NCBI GenBank assembly: GCA_037176725.1
Contig: JAZBRS010000050.1
Location: 19,362,001-19,426,000 of the forward strand
DNA length: 64,000 nucleotides
Direction: 5' to 3'
From: Posidonia oceanica
Lineage: Eukaryota; Streptophyta; Magnoliopsida; Alismatales; Posidoniaceae
Below the pieces are notes generated by a model. That model made no database searches. It saw only the letters and a program-made list of their open reading frames with translations, and had not been told where the DNA came from. Shown one piece after another: positions 53,601 to 64,000 of this stretch. Numbering within the stretch: position 1 is the stretch's first letter; each line of letters starts with the position of its first letter. The translations under genes were made by a program, and so were the position numbers.

Positions 53601-56516
53601 TGCTTTCCAGCCGATCAGAATCGGCTTCCAAGCCCTCCAGCTCCGCCTGCAACCCGCCGGACTCCCCTTCTTCTCCGGCGCCGGTCCCCTGCTCTCCGGA
53701 TGCTCCGGCCAGCAGAACAGTCTCCAGTTGATCTCCGGAGCTTCGCACGGTCGCCGACATCCTCCCCCGCCGATCAACGCCCCCGCAGTCCTCCTGTGCC
53801 GGTGTTGGTGAGCGCCGGTGGCTCACTGCTACAGTGCCAGCCACCGCCGGCCAGTACTGTGTATTTATTTTTCTGTTTGTATAGTTTATGTGTGAATATT
53901 GCATATCTGCCTTAAGTTATCTCATTTTTGCGTTTTAGTCCTCTGTTCATTTAATCAGTTTAGTTTTTAATTAAATATCATGCTAAATTGCAGCTTTTAT
54001 TTCTGTTTTTCAGTATTTCCATTTAGGTCCTTTTACTGTGCTGTGTAGTTGTAATCTTTTGCATTTTAGCCCCTCTGCTTTCAATTTTTGCATATAGGTC
54101 CTGCTTTAAATCAGTTCATTTATTTGCATGTATTTTGCCATATTGCATTGCATTCTGGCCCCCTGCATGTTTCTGGTTTTGCATTTAGGTCCATGCACTG
54201 TGGTAACTTAGGTTTTATTTTTGATTTTTGCATACTACATTGCATGTTTTGCCTCCTGGTTTTGCATTTTTGCATTTAGGTCCATTTTAAATGGACAGTA
54301 ACCATCCTGCATGCATTTTTGCTTATTGCATTGCATTTTGGCCCCTGTTTTTTTTCAAAAATTGCACATCAGTCCTTTCTTCTTGATTTCAGAGCATGTT
54401 TTGCATATAAAATTGCATGTTTGGCCCTTGCATGTTTTAAAAATGACACATAGGCCCTTGCATCCCTTTAAAGTTATGTAAAAAGACTGTTTTGCCCCTA
54501 AAGTTGCATCTTAGCTCCCATGCTTACAAAATTGCATGTAGACCCTCCACTTGCATTCCCGGACTCCCTAGGACCCTGTTTTCTAGAAAAATTGCACTTT
54601 AGACCCCAGAATTTTTCAAAATTGCACTCTGACCTCCTTTTGTTTTCAAAACTTCTTCCAATGCATACCCTCTTTTCAAAATGGCTTTCTGAACCCAGTC
54701 TTTTGCAAAATAACCCTCTGCCTTCTCCTGATTTCAAAACTCTCCCTTGTGGGCCCCATCCTTTTCGAAAACTTGCATTTAGCCCCCTTTTCTTTTTCAA
54801 AAATGCATTTGAATCTCTGTCTTTTCCAAATTTTCTCCCCCTTGTTTCTTCTTGCTTTTGCATGCATTCCGCATTCATTTAGTCTTGCATTTAGCATCTT
54901 TTGCACACACTAAAGCCCCCCTTAGCTCCCTTTCACCTGGGAGGACCCTTTTGCACACCCCTAGGACCTCCTGAACACTTAGATCTGTTCTTCTCCCCTG
55001 TTCTGGCCCTCTACCTTGAAGCTGCGATATCTTCCAATTCGGCCGTTGGATTTTCTCAAACAAGCTACCCAGACGACCGCGGCGAAGCGCTCTTCAGCAT
55101 GGACCAAGCAGATTTCAGATCAGGCTCCAGGATTTCCAGGTATGTCCTCCTGAACCCCTGCATTGCATTCATTTGCATATCATTTGCATAATTTGCTTTG
55201 TTTTCGCTTTCCGTCTCTTTGAGCATGTAGAATAGGACCTCCCCTTCTTGTCTATCAACTCAGATCCCCGTTTCGCGTACTCCTGAGTGTTTCGCGTTGT
55301 GTTTTCCCTGGATTCACCACTTAATGCGACTTTCTTCCCCCTTTTCCACGATCCGATCGCATCGCGAGCTTTGGGCAGCGTGCGAGACACATCGTGGAGC
55401 GGTTTAGTGGGAAACGGTCACAAAAAAGTGGTAATCCCTCCATTTGCTCACTTCTCCCCTTTGTAGGTCTTCACACCTACTCAGTGTGGCCCCGAACAGC
55501 GTCTGTTCTCACACACACGCTGTTTTACCTCTCCTTTAGCCTCTTCTGATCTCTTTCCCTGCATTTGCATTCGCATGGCTTTCCCGAAATTTTTATCTCG
55601 CCGCTTTTGGCACCGTTTTGCGTGCCTGCTTTGCTTTGGCATTGTTTTGCGTGCCTACTTTGTCTTTGCGCCGTTTCGCGCGTTCGCTTTCGTTTTGGCA
55701 CTGTTTTGCTTGCCTGCTTTGCTTTTGCGCCGTTTTGCGCGCTTGCCTCTTCTTTTGCACCGTTTTGCATGCCGCTCTCCTTCTTTTGCACCGTTTTGTG
55801 TGCCGCCTTGCTTTTCGCCCATTTTATTTGTGCCGTTCTTGTTTCTTGCCTCGTTTTACGCGTTTTACGCCGTTTTCCCTTGCATGTCGATCACATTGCA
55901 TGGTTTTGCCGTTGTTTTGCTTTTTCGCTTGCATTTGCATATAGGGCTGTGATGCTTACTGCCTGGAGTTCTCACGAGCTGGGTTTCGCCCGGTTCGGAA
56001 CACAGACAGCGTTGCTGAGCGTTTAGATTGCACGTTTACTTCCTTGCTCCGCATCTCTCCACTTAGAGCACACCTTGAGCATTCATTTAGGCATTCATTG
56101 GCACATAGGCATTCAAATCTGCATTTCCCTGCGTATGCGAGCGTAAGCCTAGAAAGACCGATTCTCAGGCGTGTCGGGGGTGCCTAACACCTTCCTCGCG
56201 CGTAACAGGAGTCCTTGCCCAGTCTTTTGGCCCGCAATGACCATATCGCCCTTATCCTAGGCATGAGTCATCTCATTTGCATGTATTTGCATTTGTTTTC
56301 CCTTGCATTGTTTTGCTTTGCATTTCTTGCTTGGTTTTGCGTGTTAATTCACACATCTCCCCCGGTTTTCCTTGTCTCCCATTAATAGACATGGTGGCGA
56401 CTCTGATTTGTCTTATCTTCCTTTTTCTCCTCGATTTTAAGTGTTTTCAAGTTGAGCCTCTTCCTCGGATCCAAACGCCGCTAATAGCGAGCCTGATTCC
56501 GATCGGGATTGCTACA
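50644..56516 (+). repeat. 5' LTR of element C
   Basis: Starts TGTTGACACCC and ends GGGATTGCTACA. Landmarks: A-rich 51360-52130, CT-rich 52140-52400, GC-rich 53250-53850, degenerate AT repeats 53930-54880, GGCAC/GTGCC minisatellite 55600-55870, and a primer-site-like TGGCGACTC at 56395-56403. It lacks the extra segment near the end that B and D have. No second LTR lies in the window, so age cannot be estimated. No gene is seen. Confidence 0.88.
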
Positions 56517-56517
56517 G

Positions 56518-56535
56518 TGGCGACTCTGCTGGGGA
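56518..56535 (+). promoter_or_regulatory. Primer-binding site of element C
   Basis: TGGCGACTCTGCTGGGGA begins one base after the LTR end. Its core is identical to that of A; differences are at positions 11 and 17. Confidence 0.8.
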
Positions 56536-57845
56536 TGTAGACTCCGGCTTTCGTTCCTGGCTTTTCCGCTCGCCTGTTTTGCAGCTTTGTCTGCCTTTTG
56601 TGCCTTCTTTTCCTGTTTTGCTCGCTTTTCTGTGCAAACACCTAGCAAGTCGCTTCGTGGCTACTTTGTTTAGGTTTTGCACCTCTTTTGCCTCGGTTTG
56701 CGCTCTCTTTTGTTTTGCTCCGTCCCTGTTGCTTGTTTATTTACTTATTCCCTTGCTTCTACTTTTATTCGCTTTACAGCTTACCTGTCTTTATTTTCTT
56801 TACCTTACTTGCTTATTATTGCTTCATTTCTTGCACATTGCATGCCTACATACTTGTTTGGCAACGATACATGCTTTTTGAATGTTGAATGCTTCTTTTA
56901 CACCTTTGCTATGCCACTACGCACGCACATGCCTTGCATACATGCCTTTTGACTTGACGAATGTTTTTCTTCACCATTATGCTCACAAACACTCGCACAT
57001 GCCATACACTTGCCTTTTGCTGTGTTGTATGTTGTTTGCTTGCCATGTTTGACTGATTTCCTTCCCTTTCGCACATGCCATGCCTAGGATAGTAGAAACT
57101 TGTTTGCTCTCCCCATGGTTAACTAAAAACAGCAAGTAAAACGAACTTCTAGGAGCAACTAGAGACTTCAAACAATCCTTCACCCCCTTGGGTTAATAAA
57201 ACACGCAAGATAAAAAACTTTAATCATTTGCATAAGCATCATATAGGGCATACATCTTCTCATCTGAGTCCACCTATTAGTTTGCGAAGGATAGGCCCGA
57301 CCTCTTGTTCCACTGCTTTGGGCATGGCGCAAGTCAGTTGGTCTGTCCCCCCTTTTTTGTTCAGGGGTCGTGTCGGTGTTAGTAGAGGGTACCACCCATG
57401 CCTCGGCGGGGTAGAGGCCACCAACGCACCACCCTGTCATTACCTGAGCTCTGGGCCAGGGGTTAGGCAGGGAACCCACTTTTCTGAACTGAGTCGGTGA
57501 CCCGTACACCCAAGGATACCCGAAGTAGATCACCTGCTAAGAAATACTAGATAATTTGAGGGGGGCATACTAGAAAGCATACATATCATTCATGCCATCT
57601 AACTTAACTCATTAGCATCTGTCTTTCGGTTTCTAACCCTAATTTCCTTCTGTTGTGTCAGTAGTGATCGGTAAGCGAGTTTCCCTTGCTGGAGCTTGAG
57701 TGCCGACCCTTTCTGACACCCCTGTTGCGACCTTGTTCGCGACCATTCCCTTTCTGAGCTATCCGCCTTTGCGACGATAGCTCCTATTAGGAATCGCCGT
57801 TTGCCCACTCGTCGCAGCCCTGTCCTCACGCGCTCTAGGTCAGCA
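56536..57845 (+). other. 5' leader of element C with a conserved block
   Basis: Untranslated. 57185-57565 is the sense-strand counterpart of 19530-19205 in A, including GAGGGTACCACCC and GAGGCCACCAACGCACCACC. The first 650 bases are T-rich simple sequence. It leads directly to the gag ATG at 57846. Confidence 0.55.
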
Positions 57846-60800
57846 ATGGCCCAGTACGTTAGTGAGCCTTCCTTCACTCTTGTCACGGAGGGTGTTTCCG
57901 TTCCGGCCCCTCCGGTTGCTCCTTCTGTCCCCCTTGTTCCCCCTCCGACGCCAGGGTTTCCTCCCCTGACGTTTCTAGGTTCTCAGTACGTCCCGGGACA
58001 GTGGCAAGCATCTCTTCCTCCGGATCCGGTCGTCGAGTCTATCTTGACGGCCGTTACCCGCTTTTCGGAGACGCCACTGCCCCCTCCATCCCAGGGATAC
58101 GTCGCTTTCGACATCCCTTCTACCGCTGCTGCGACCTTTACTGTAGAATCCTTTCCTCCCGGACAGTCTGTGTCCGTGCCATTTGTCTCTCAGCCTTCGC
58201 CGGCACTGCACTTCAGCGTTCCCGCTGCCGGGATGCCCGAGGTGCAGTACCAGCACCTGATGGAGCTTGCCTAGAGACTGCAGGGCATGGCTGTATCAGT
58301 TCGTCTTTCCTCTATTCCTGTCGTTCCTGAGGTTCCTCTGAGGCCAGTTCCTGCATTCCATGCATCGACCTCCACACCTCCACCTCGACCATCGTCGCAA
58401 CTGCTCACGGTTCCGACGATGGGGGCCCGTTTGCTGCCTCCTTCTGCACAATGCTTAGCACAGCATGCTCCACTTCCCTCTGGTGGTCAGTCTTTTGGAC
58501 CGGCTGGAGCCCAGTACTTCACTGGCTCGCTGTCTGGCACCCCGCCCGTACAGCAACTGGTGCTCCGTCATCCTACTCCTCCCACAGCACAGCATGGCAT
58601 CTACTCTTCTCCTCTGCATCGGGTCCAGCATCCTGCATACACTCCTGCATACACAGTCCCCCAGCACGGATACGCCGGCCATCCCGTTGCTCCACCAGGC
58701 GACGCTATGGTAGATCCGGAGAAGCACTTAGGTGCGACCCATTCGGCGTATGTGCTCAATACCCCTGCTGATCCCTCTCCTACAGCAGCAAATCCAGACC
58801 CCATCAACAACCAGATGGACGTATTGGAGAAGGCACTACGACTACTGCAAGGTACTGAGCACCAGACCTACCAATTCCGGGACCTCTGCTGCTTTCCAGA
58901 GGCGGTACTCTCTCCGAAGTTCAAAATCCTGGACTTCGAGAAGTATAATGGTAGGGGCTGCCCCGTAGCACACCTGAAGGCGTATTGCGGTGATCTCGCT
59001 CAGCTTCAGGCTGACGAGAGGTTGCTGATCCGCCTGTTCCAGAAGAGTTTGACCGGGCCGACACTCAAGTGGTTCACATCGCTTGATATGTCAGCCATCA
59101 AGACTTGGAACGACCTCAGTCAGGCGTTCCTGGAATAATACTCCTTCAACCTCAATCTGGTCCCAAAGAGGGCGGACTTGATCGCAATCAAGCAGAATTC
59201 CGGCGAGCCGTTCGGGGAGTACGTCGGCCGCTGGCGCACCCTTGCCTCTCAAGTTCGAGATAGACCCTCTGACGAGGAGTCTATCGAGATCGTTATCAAA
59301 GGGGCGCAGCCGTCTCTCGGAGCTCTGCTTAGCATCCAACCAGTCACTACTTTTGCGGCACTAATCAGAGCTGGAGCGCGCATGGAGAGTTCTTTGCGGA
59401 GTGGCAACTTCCCGGCTCTCTCTGCGTTCGCTAAGCAGGCCGCGATCAGCAGCAACAGTGCCAACGGCAGCGCCCCCAACAACTACAGCGGCAGCAGCAA
59501 CAACCGCCCGAAGAGGAAGGACTCGCCGAAAACCGCTGTTGCATTCGTCGACTCTCCTGCTGTGCCTGTTCACTTGCCATCCCGGCCTGCCCCAGCTCAA
59601 ATGGTGTATGCTCCTGCACCTAGGAATCCACCCACACCACAAATCACAACCACCGCTAGACCGGTCTACCCTGCCGCACCTGTTCAGCAAGGCTCATACC
59701 AGAGGCAAAGAAGGCCACCCACTGAGAAGCGGAAATTCGCCCCACTGGTGGAACCGCTCACGGTCATCTTGCCAAATGTTGCATCGCTCCTGAAGTTCCC
59801 GGAGGTTCGTCCGCCGCCAAGTCCTCTGCCGCATTGGTTTAGGGCAAACCTCTTCTGCAATTTCCATCGAAGCGTCGGGCATTCGACGGACAATTGCTTC
59901 TCCCTGCGGAACGCAATTCAGGACCTGATCGAATCAGGAACGATTGTGATTGACACGCACGAGGCATCCACTCAAGCACACACTCATGCATCCGCACATT
60001 CAGCTGTTCCCCCTCATTCTGGCATCATCCACCAACCCCTACCGGAGCACTCTTATCCGGGAGGGGCGGGAACCTCAAGCATCCATTCTGTCTTTCCCTC
60101 TGGGCCTGCTACCTCTGTGGTAGACCCTTCTGATCTCATTTCTGACATCTCTGAGCCTTTTCCTGTCAGTCTCTACCTTGCGGCAGTCGCCGGCTCCGAG
60201 TCGGGAGTTCACACGATCCGACCGCGTGCCAGGCCGGAGCGGCCCTTCGCGCCTCCCGCTGTGCTTCCTCAGGCTCAATCCCCTGTGCACCTTCTAGCTA
60301 GGGCCCGGCCTAGTTCCCCCATCCACCTCTTAGGACGACCTCAGCTACACCTTCTAGGCAGACCTCAACCTGCCCCAGCCTTCCCACCCCAACAACCGTA
60401 CCCTCTAGAGAGACCTCAGCACCCAATAGGTCCCCTTGCAACCCCTCCTGTGCTCGCAGCACGTGCTCCAGTGGTTATTGACTTAACCCTGGACACCCAT
60501 CGCGTCCCTTACAGCTATGCCACAGAAAGGTGCGCGGAAGTAACGCGATCGGGGAGGGTTTACAGGCCCCCAACACCGGCAATTAGGCCAAATCACCCCA
60601 AGCCTGCTATGCCCCCACCCTCCAACCAACCCGTAGTAGATCCAACCCTAAATCAACCCGTAGCAAGCCAAATCCCTGCCCAGCCGGTAGCGGCCCAGCT
60701 TCCTGCCACTACCCCCTTAGAGCTCGCCAAAACAACCCCTCCTGTTGCCAAAAAGAATCAACCCAAGGCAGACATAACCTCCCAACTTAAGAAGGTCAAA

Positions 60801-63800
60801 GCCGACATTTCCATTTGGGACCTGATCCACACCTCTGCCGAACACCGCGAGGCTTTTCTTCGCGTGTTCCAGGCTGCCCATGTGTCCCAGTCTATTGAGC
60901 CTTCAGCCTTGGAGAGCATGGTTGGGTTGATTGCGGAGCCCCAGGTCATCTCTTTTACGAGTGATGAGCTGCCTCCGACGGGGATTAATCACAACCAGCC
61001 CCTATTCGTCACGGTGCAGTTCAAAAACTTTCGCATTCCCCTAACACTGGTTGATAATGGGTCAGGCCTTAACGTCTGCCCCTTGCGTACAGCAACCAAG
61101 CTCGGATTCAAAGCCGAGGACATCACGCCAGCCGTGAAGGGAATGACAGCTTTTGACAACACCCACCATGATGCTTTGGGGATTCTGATCATTCCTCTTG
61201 CCATTGGCCCGGTCGTCTTCGATGTAGAATTCTATGTTGTCGACTTGAAGCCGAATTTCAATCTTCTGCTTGGGCGCCCTTGGCTCCACAAGCATTAGGT
61301 CCTTCCCTCGACCCTCCATCGGATGATAAAGTACCGTCGTGGCGATGATGTCATTGTCGTCATGGCGGAGAACTTTGAGAAGGAGCGGATTGAGGCAGTC
61401 TCCCCCGTGTCTTCACAAGCTATCCCGTTTGACCCCGAGACTTCTGAAGCTCTATATCGCGTTAATCGGTGCGAGCCGGTTAACTTCATTCCTGATCTTG
61501 AACGTGTCAACTCCTTGACCATTCACAGCAATCCCTTTCGAATGGTCGAGAATGTATGTCACAGGTGGGGTTACGTAAAGGGTACGCCGCTCGGGCGTCA
61601 CGGCCAGGGGATCGCAGAGCCGATCGTAGCAGCTGAGCGGAGGAAATCTGAAGGCCTCGGCTATGAACCCAAGCTCAACGAAGATCACTGCTTTCAGCTC
61701 AACAATCCAGAACCAGCCATTCCCAGAGACCTCACTAACTTTACTAGTGCAGGAATCCTGGGATCGACCGACGATCGAGACACGGCACCGACAGAGGATT
61801 GGGTGTGTGTTGAGGACTACTACTCGGATGAGGAGCAGTCTGGCACAACAGAGGCAGTCCCCACCGGCATAGCAGAAACAGTAATCAGAGCAGAGGCCAC
61901 ACAGTCAGTTTATTCAGCTCTCCCTCTGGCAGATACAGCAGGCAGCTCAGCAGGCCCTGTGGCAGAACTAGCAAGTTCCCACTCTTTTGCAGCCACATCT
62001 GCATCTCAAGAACAGACAGCAGCAGTGCAGGAGTCAGAGACACTCCGTCTGGCAGAACCAAGCATGCTACCAGCGGTCACAGTTACATCAGTGCCACTGT
62101 CCCTCTCTCTGGAGGGGCAGTTAATCAACTCAGTCTGCAGCGCGGCTCAGCCTGCTTCAGCAGTACCATCTCCAGGAATGCAGCCGGCGCAGTCCGCTTC
62201 GCATCCTCCTAACAACCAGCAGCAGCTCTCATGGCAAGACCCCATGGCGTCAGAGGCTGCACTCTCTCAGTTACGGCCCGATACAAAAGGCCAACTGAGC
62301 ACTACACTCTCCGGGCCCTTGAGCCCTCCGAAGAGCACCCCTGCTTACTCTCCAACAGTGACCCTGGCAGCTTATTCATCTGTGGCACCGCTGACCTGTC
62401 TATTTGGGCCTTCTACATCGGAGTTGCCACCATCAAGCGGGCCCGTGAACCAGATCATGCAGATTCCTAGGGCAGCAATCCGTCTTGCAGCCGGGCCAGT
62501 GCCGCAGGCCCCCGGCGCCTACTACGTCGACTCCCCCTCAGACGAGGAAGAAGGAGTGGCGATAGAAGCCCAGGTCGATTCTTGGATGTCCGACTTAGAG
62601 CTACTTTATCAAGAACAGCTCAAGTCGATAGCAGAAGACCTGGCAAAACATCAAGCTGTAGAAAGGAAAGGGAAAGCCGTGGTTGCGGACCCCCCTCTGC
62701 AAAAAGACCATGCCTCTATCATGGTCCTGGAAGAAGACACAGCAGCGCTAGACTCCCCTAGACCAGATGAGCTCATCACTCTCCAATCAGAAGGCGGGTC
62801 TAGGTGGTTTGTGCAACGCATGCCTCACCGGAGCAGCATAGCAAGCGGCAATGCCCAAATCAGCCGCCGGTCCGGCATACCCTCCCCAAGCACACTGGAA
62901 GGCCCAGAGGAGGAAGCATCAGCAGTGCAAGCAGCAGCAGTGACAGAGCAGAAAGCAGAATCAGTAACAGAGCTGTCAGCAGCCTCAGCAGCAGAACAGT
63001 CAGCAGTTTCAGCAGCAGAGTCAGCATGGCCCTCAGTAGTATCAGCAGAGCACCCAGCAGAAGCAGTCAGGCCAGAGCAAGCAGTAGAAGGAGTTGCTGA
63101 GACGGAGGTCGCGCACCGAGGGTACAAGAACACTCGAGTAAGCGTGACCATCCTGAAGCATCACCAGGGCCAAGCAGCGGAACACATGCACTCTTTCGAC
63201 ATCACAAGTCCTTCTTTTGAGAAAGAGATCCTCTCGGAACTTATTGCTTATGGAGAGGAGGACGATACGGGCATGGATGAGACTGATGAATCATTGCCCG
63301 AGTTCCGGCCCTATGACGACGACCCAGAAGGCCCCAACCTCCATGTTGAAGAAGAAACAGAGGTTGTCAACATCGGCACAGCTGAGGAAGTCAAAGAAGT
63401 TCGTATCAGTGCTCAGCTGTCCTCCCAGGCTCGAGCAGAGTTCATCGTATTTTTGAAAGAATATGCGGATGTCTTCGCCTGGAGTTACGAGGACATGGTC
63501 GGCCTCGACATAGAGATAGTGGTGCACAATTTGCCCTTAAACCCGGATGCCAAGCCAGTGAAGCAGAAACTAAGAGGATGGCGACCGCAGTGGCTGCTCA
63601 TGATCAAAGAAGAGATAATGAAGCAGCTCGGAGTCAACTTTCTGAAGGTCGTTCTTTATCCTGAGTGGCTGGCAAACATTGTACCTGTGCCCAAGAAAGA
63701 TGGCCGAATCCGGATCTGCATCGACTACAGGGACCTGAACAAGGCGAGTTCCAAGGATGACTTCCCCTGCCTCACATTGACGTCCTAGTCAACAATACAG

Positions 63801-64000
63801 CAGGCCACAAGATGCTCTCCTTCATGGACAGCTTTTCTGGATACAATCAAATCAAAATGGCAGAAGAGGACATGGAAAAGACTTCATTCATCACCCCTTG
63901 GGGAGTCTTCTGCTACCAAGTCATGCCATTCGGCCTGAAGAATGCTGGTGCGACCTATCAGAGGGCCATGACTGCGCTATTCCACGCCCTCATGCACCAA
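57846..64000 (+). pseudogene. Gag-protease-RT polyprotein of element C, broken, runs off window
   Basis: ATG 57846-57848 (MAQYVSEPSF). Order: proline-rich N-terminus; gag domain (about 58860-59400; FEKYNGRGCPVAHLKAYC and EPFGEYVGRW); basic stretch; CX2HX4HX4C knuckle (59856-59897); retropepsin DNGSG (GAT at 61053-61055) and NLLLGRPW; a long acidic, Ala/Glu/Ser-rich linker (to about 63100); then RT with VPKKDGRIRICIDYRDLN (about 63690-63740) and MPFGLKNAGATYQRAM (about 63923-63970). Breaks: TAG 58272-58274, TAA 59136-59138 and TAG 61296-61298 (A has CAG at all three), and a one-base deletion near 63763-63767 after which RT motifs continue in another frame. RNase H, integrase and the 3' ORF lie outside. 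The linker, nearly 2 kb, is much longer than in ordinary Ty3/gypsy elements. Confidence 0.88.

Larger units (their letters stand above)
50644..64000 (+). mobile_element. Element C: Tat-like retrotransposon, 3' part outside window
   Basis: LTR 50644-56516, primer site 56518-56535, leader, and gag-protease-RT to the window end. Its interior is close to that of element A (proteins align almost residue for residue through gag and protease), while its LTR is more diverged from A. It has three in-frame stops and one frameshift, so this copy is dead for polyprotein synthesis. CAACC (50639-50643) precedes the LTR; the matching target duplication would be off-window. Confidence 0.9.

Overview
This window looks like repeat-dense plant nuclear DNA. 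It is almost entirely nested, very large Ty3/gypsy-type LTR retrotransposons; I see no host gene, rRNA, tRNA or CRISPR array. The retrotransposon proteins, the 6-kb LTRs, a primer-binding site beginning TGGCGACTC (tRNA-Arg-like, as I recall for the Tat/Ogre group), the CX2HX4HX4C gag knuckle and a DUF7745/plant-mobile-domain-like ORF placed after integrase all point to an angiosperm Tat-lineage family. The protein style reminds me of elements from Myrtales such as pomegranate, but that species guess is weak.

Layout. Element B (+ strand, its 5' part lies left of the window) carries a DUF7745-like ORF from 1 to 497. It is interrupted by the complete 25.7-kb element A (498-26202, minus strand), which is flanked by the 5-bp target duplication GCTGC. 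B resumes at 26203 with the rest of the same ORF, long arrays of short hairpins, a polypurine tract and a 6.2-kb 3' LTR (29595-35796). B itself lies inside an LTR of element D (35797-49756, minus strand), a gag-only derivative with 3.35-kb LTRs. The nesting order is therefore D, then B, then A (youngest). After an unassigned 0.9-kb spacer (49757-50643), element C (+ strand) begins with a 5.9-kb LTR, primer site, leader and gag-protease-RT, and runs off the right end.

Coding state. Gag-pol is decayed in every copy: premature stops (mostly at CAG codons), frameshifts, and in A a deletion joining the start of the RT region directly to integrase. In contrast the DUF7745-like 3' ORF is fully open in A, and was open in B until A landed in it.

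Non-coding structure. The most unusual content lies between the 3' ORF and the polypurine tract. There are dozens of tandem short hairpins whose stems covary while the loop stays constant. There is also a three-arm segment that can fold into two mutually exclusive strong hairpins, and a palindromic structure spanning the polypurine tract and the LTR edge. These recur in A, B and D. The D LTR adds seven copies of a double-hairpin module centred on the palindrome CGTCCAACGTTGGACG.
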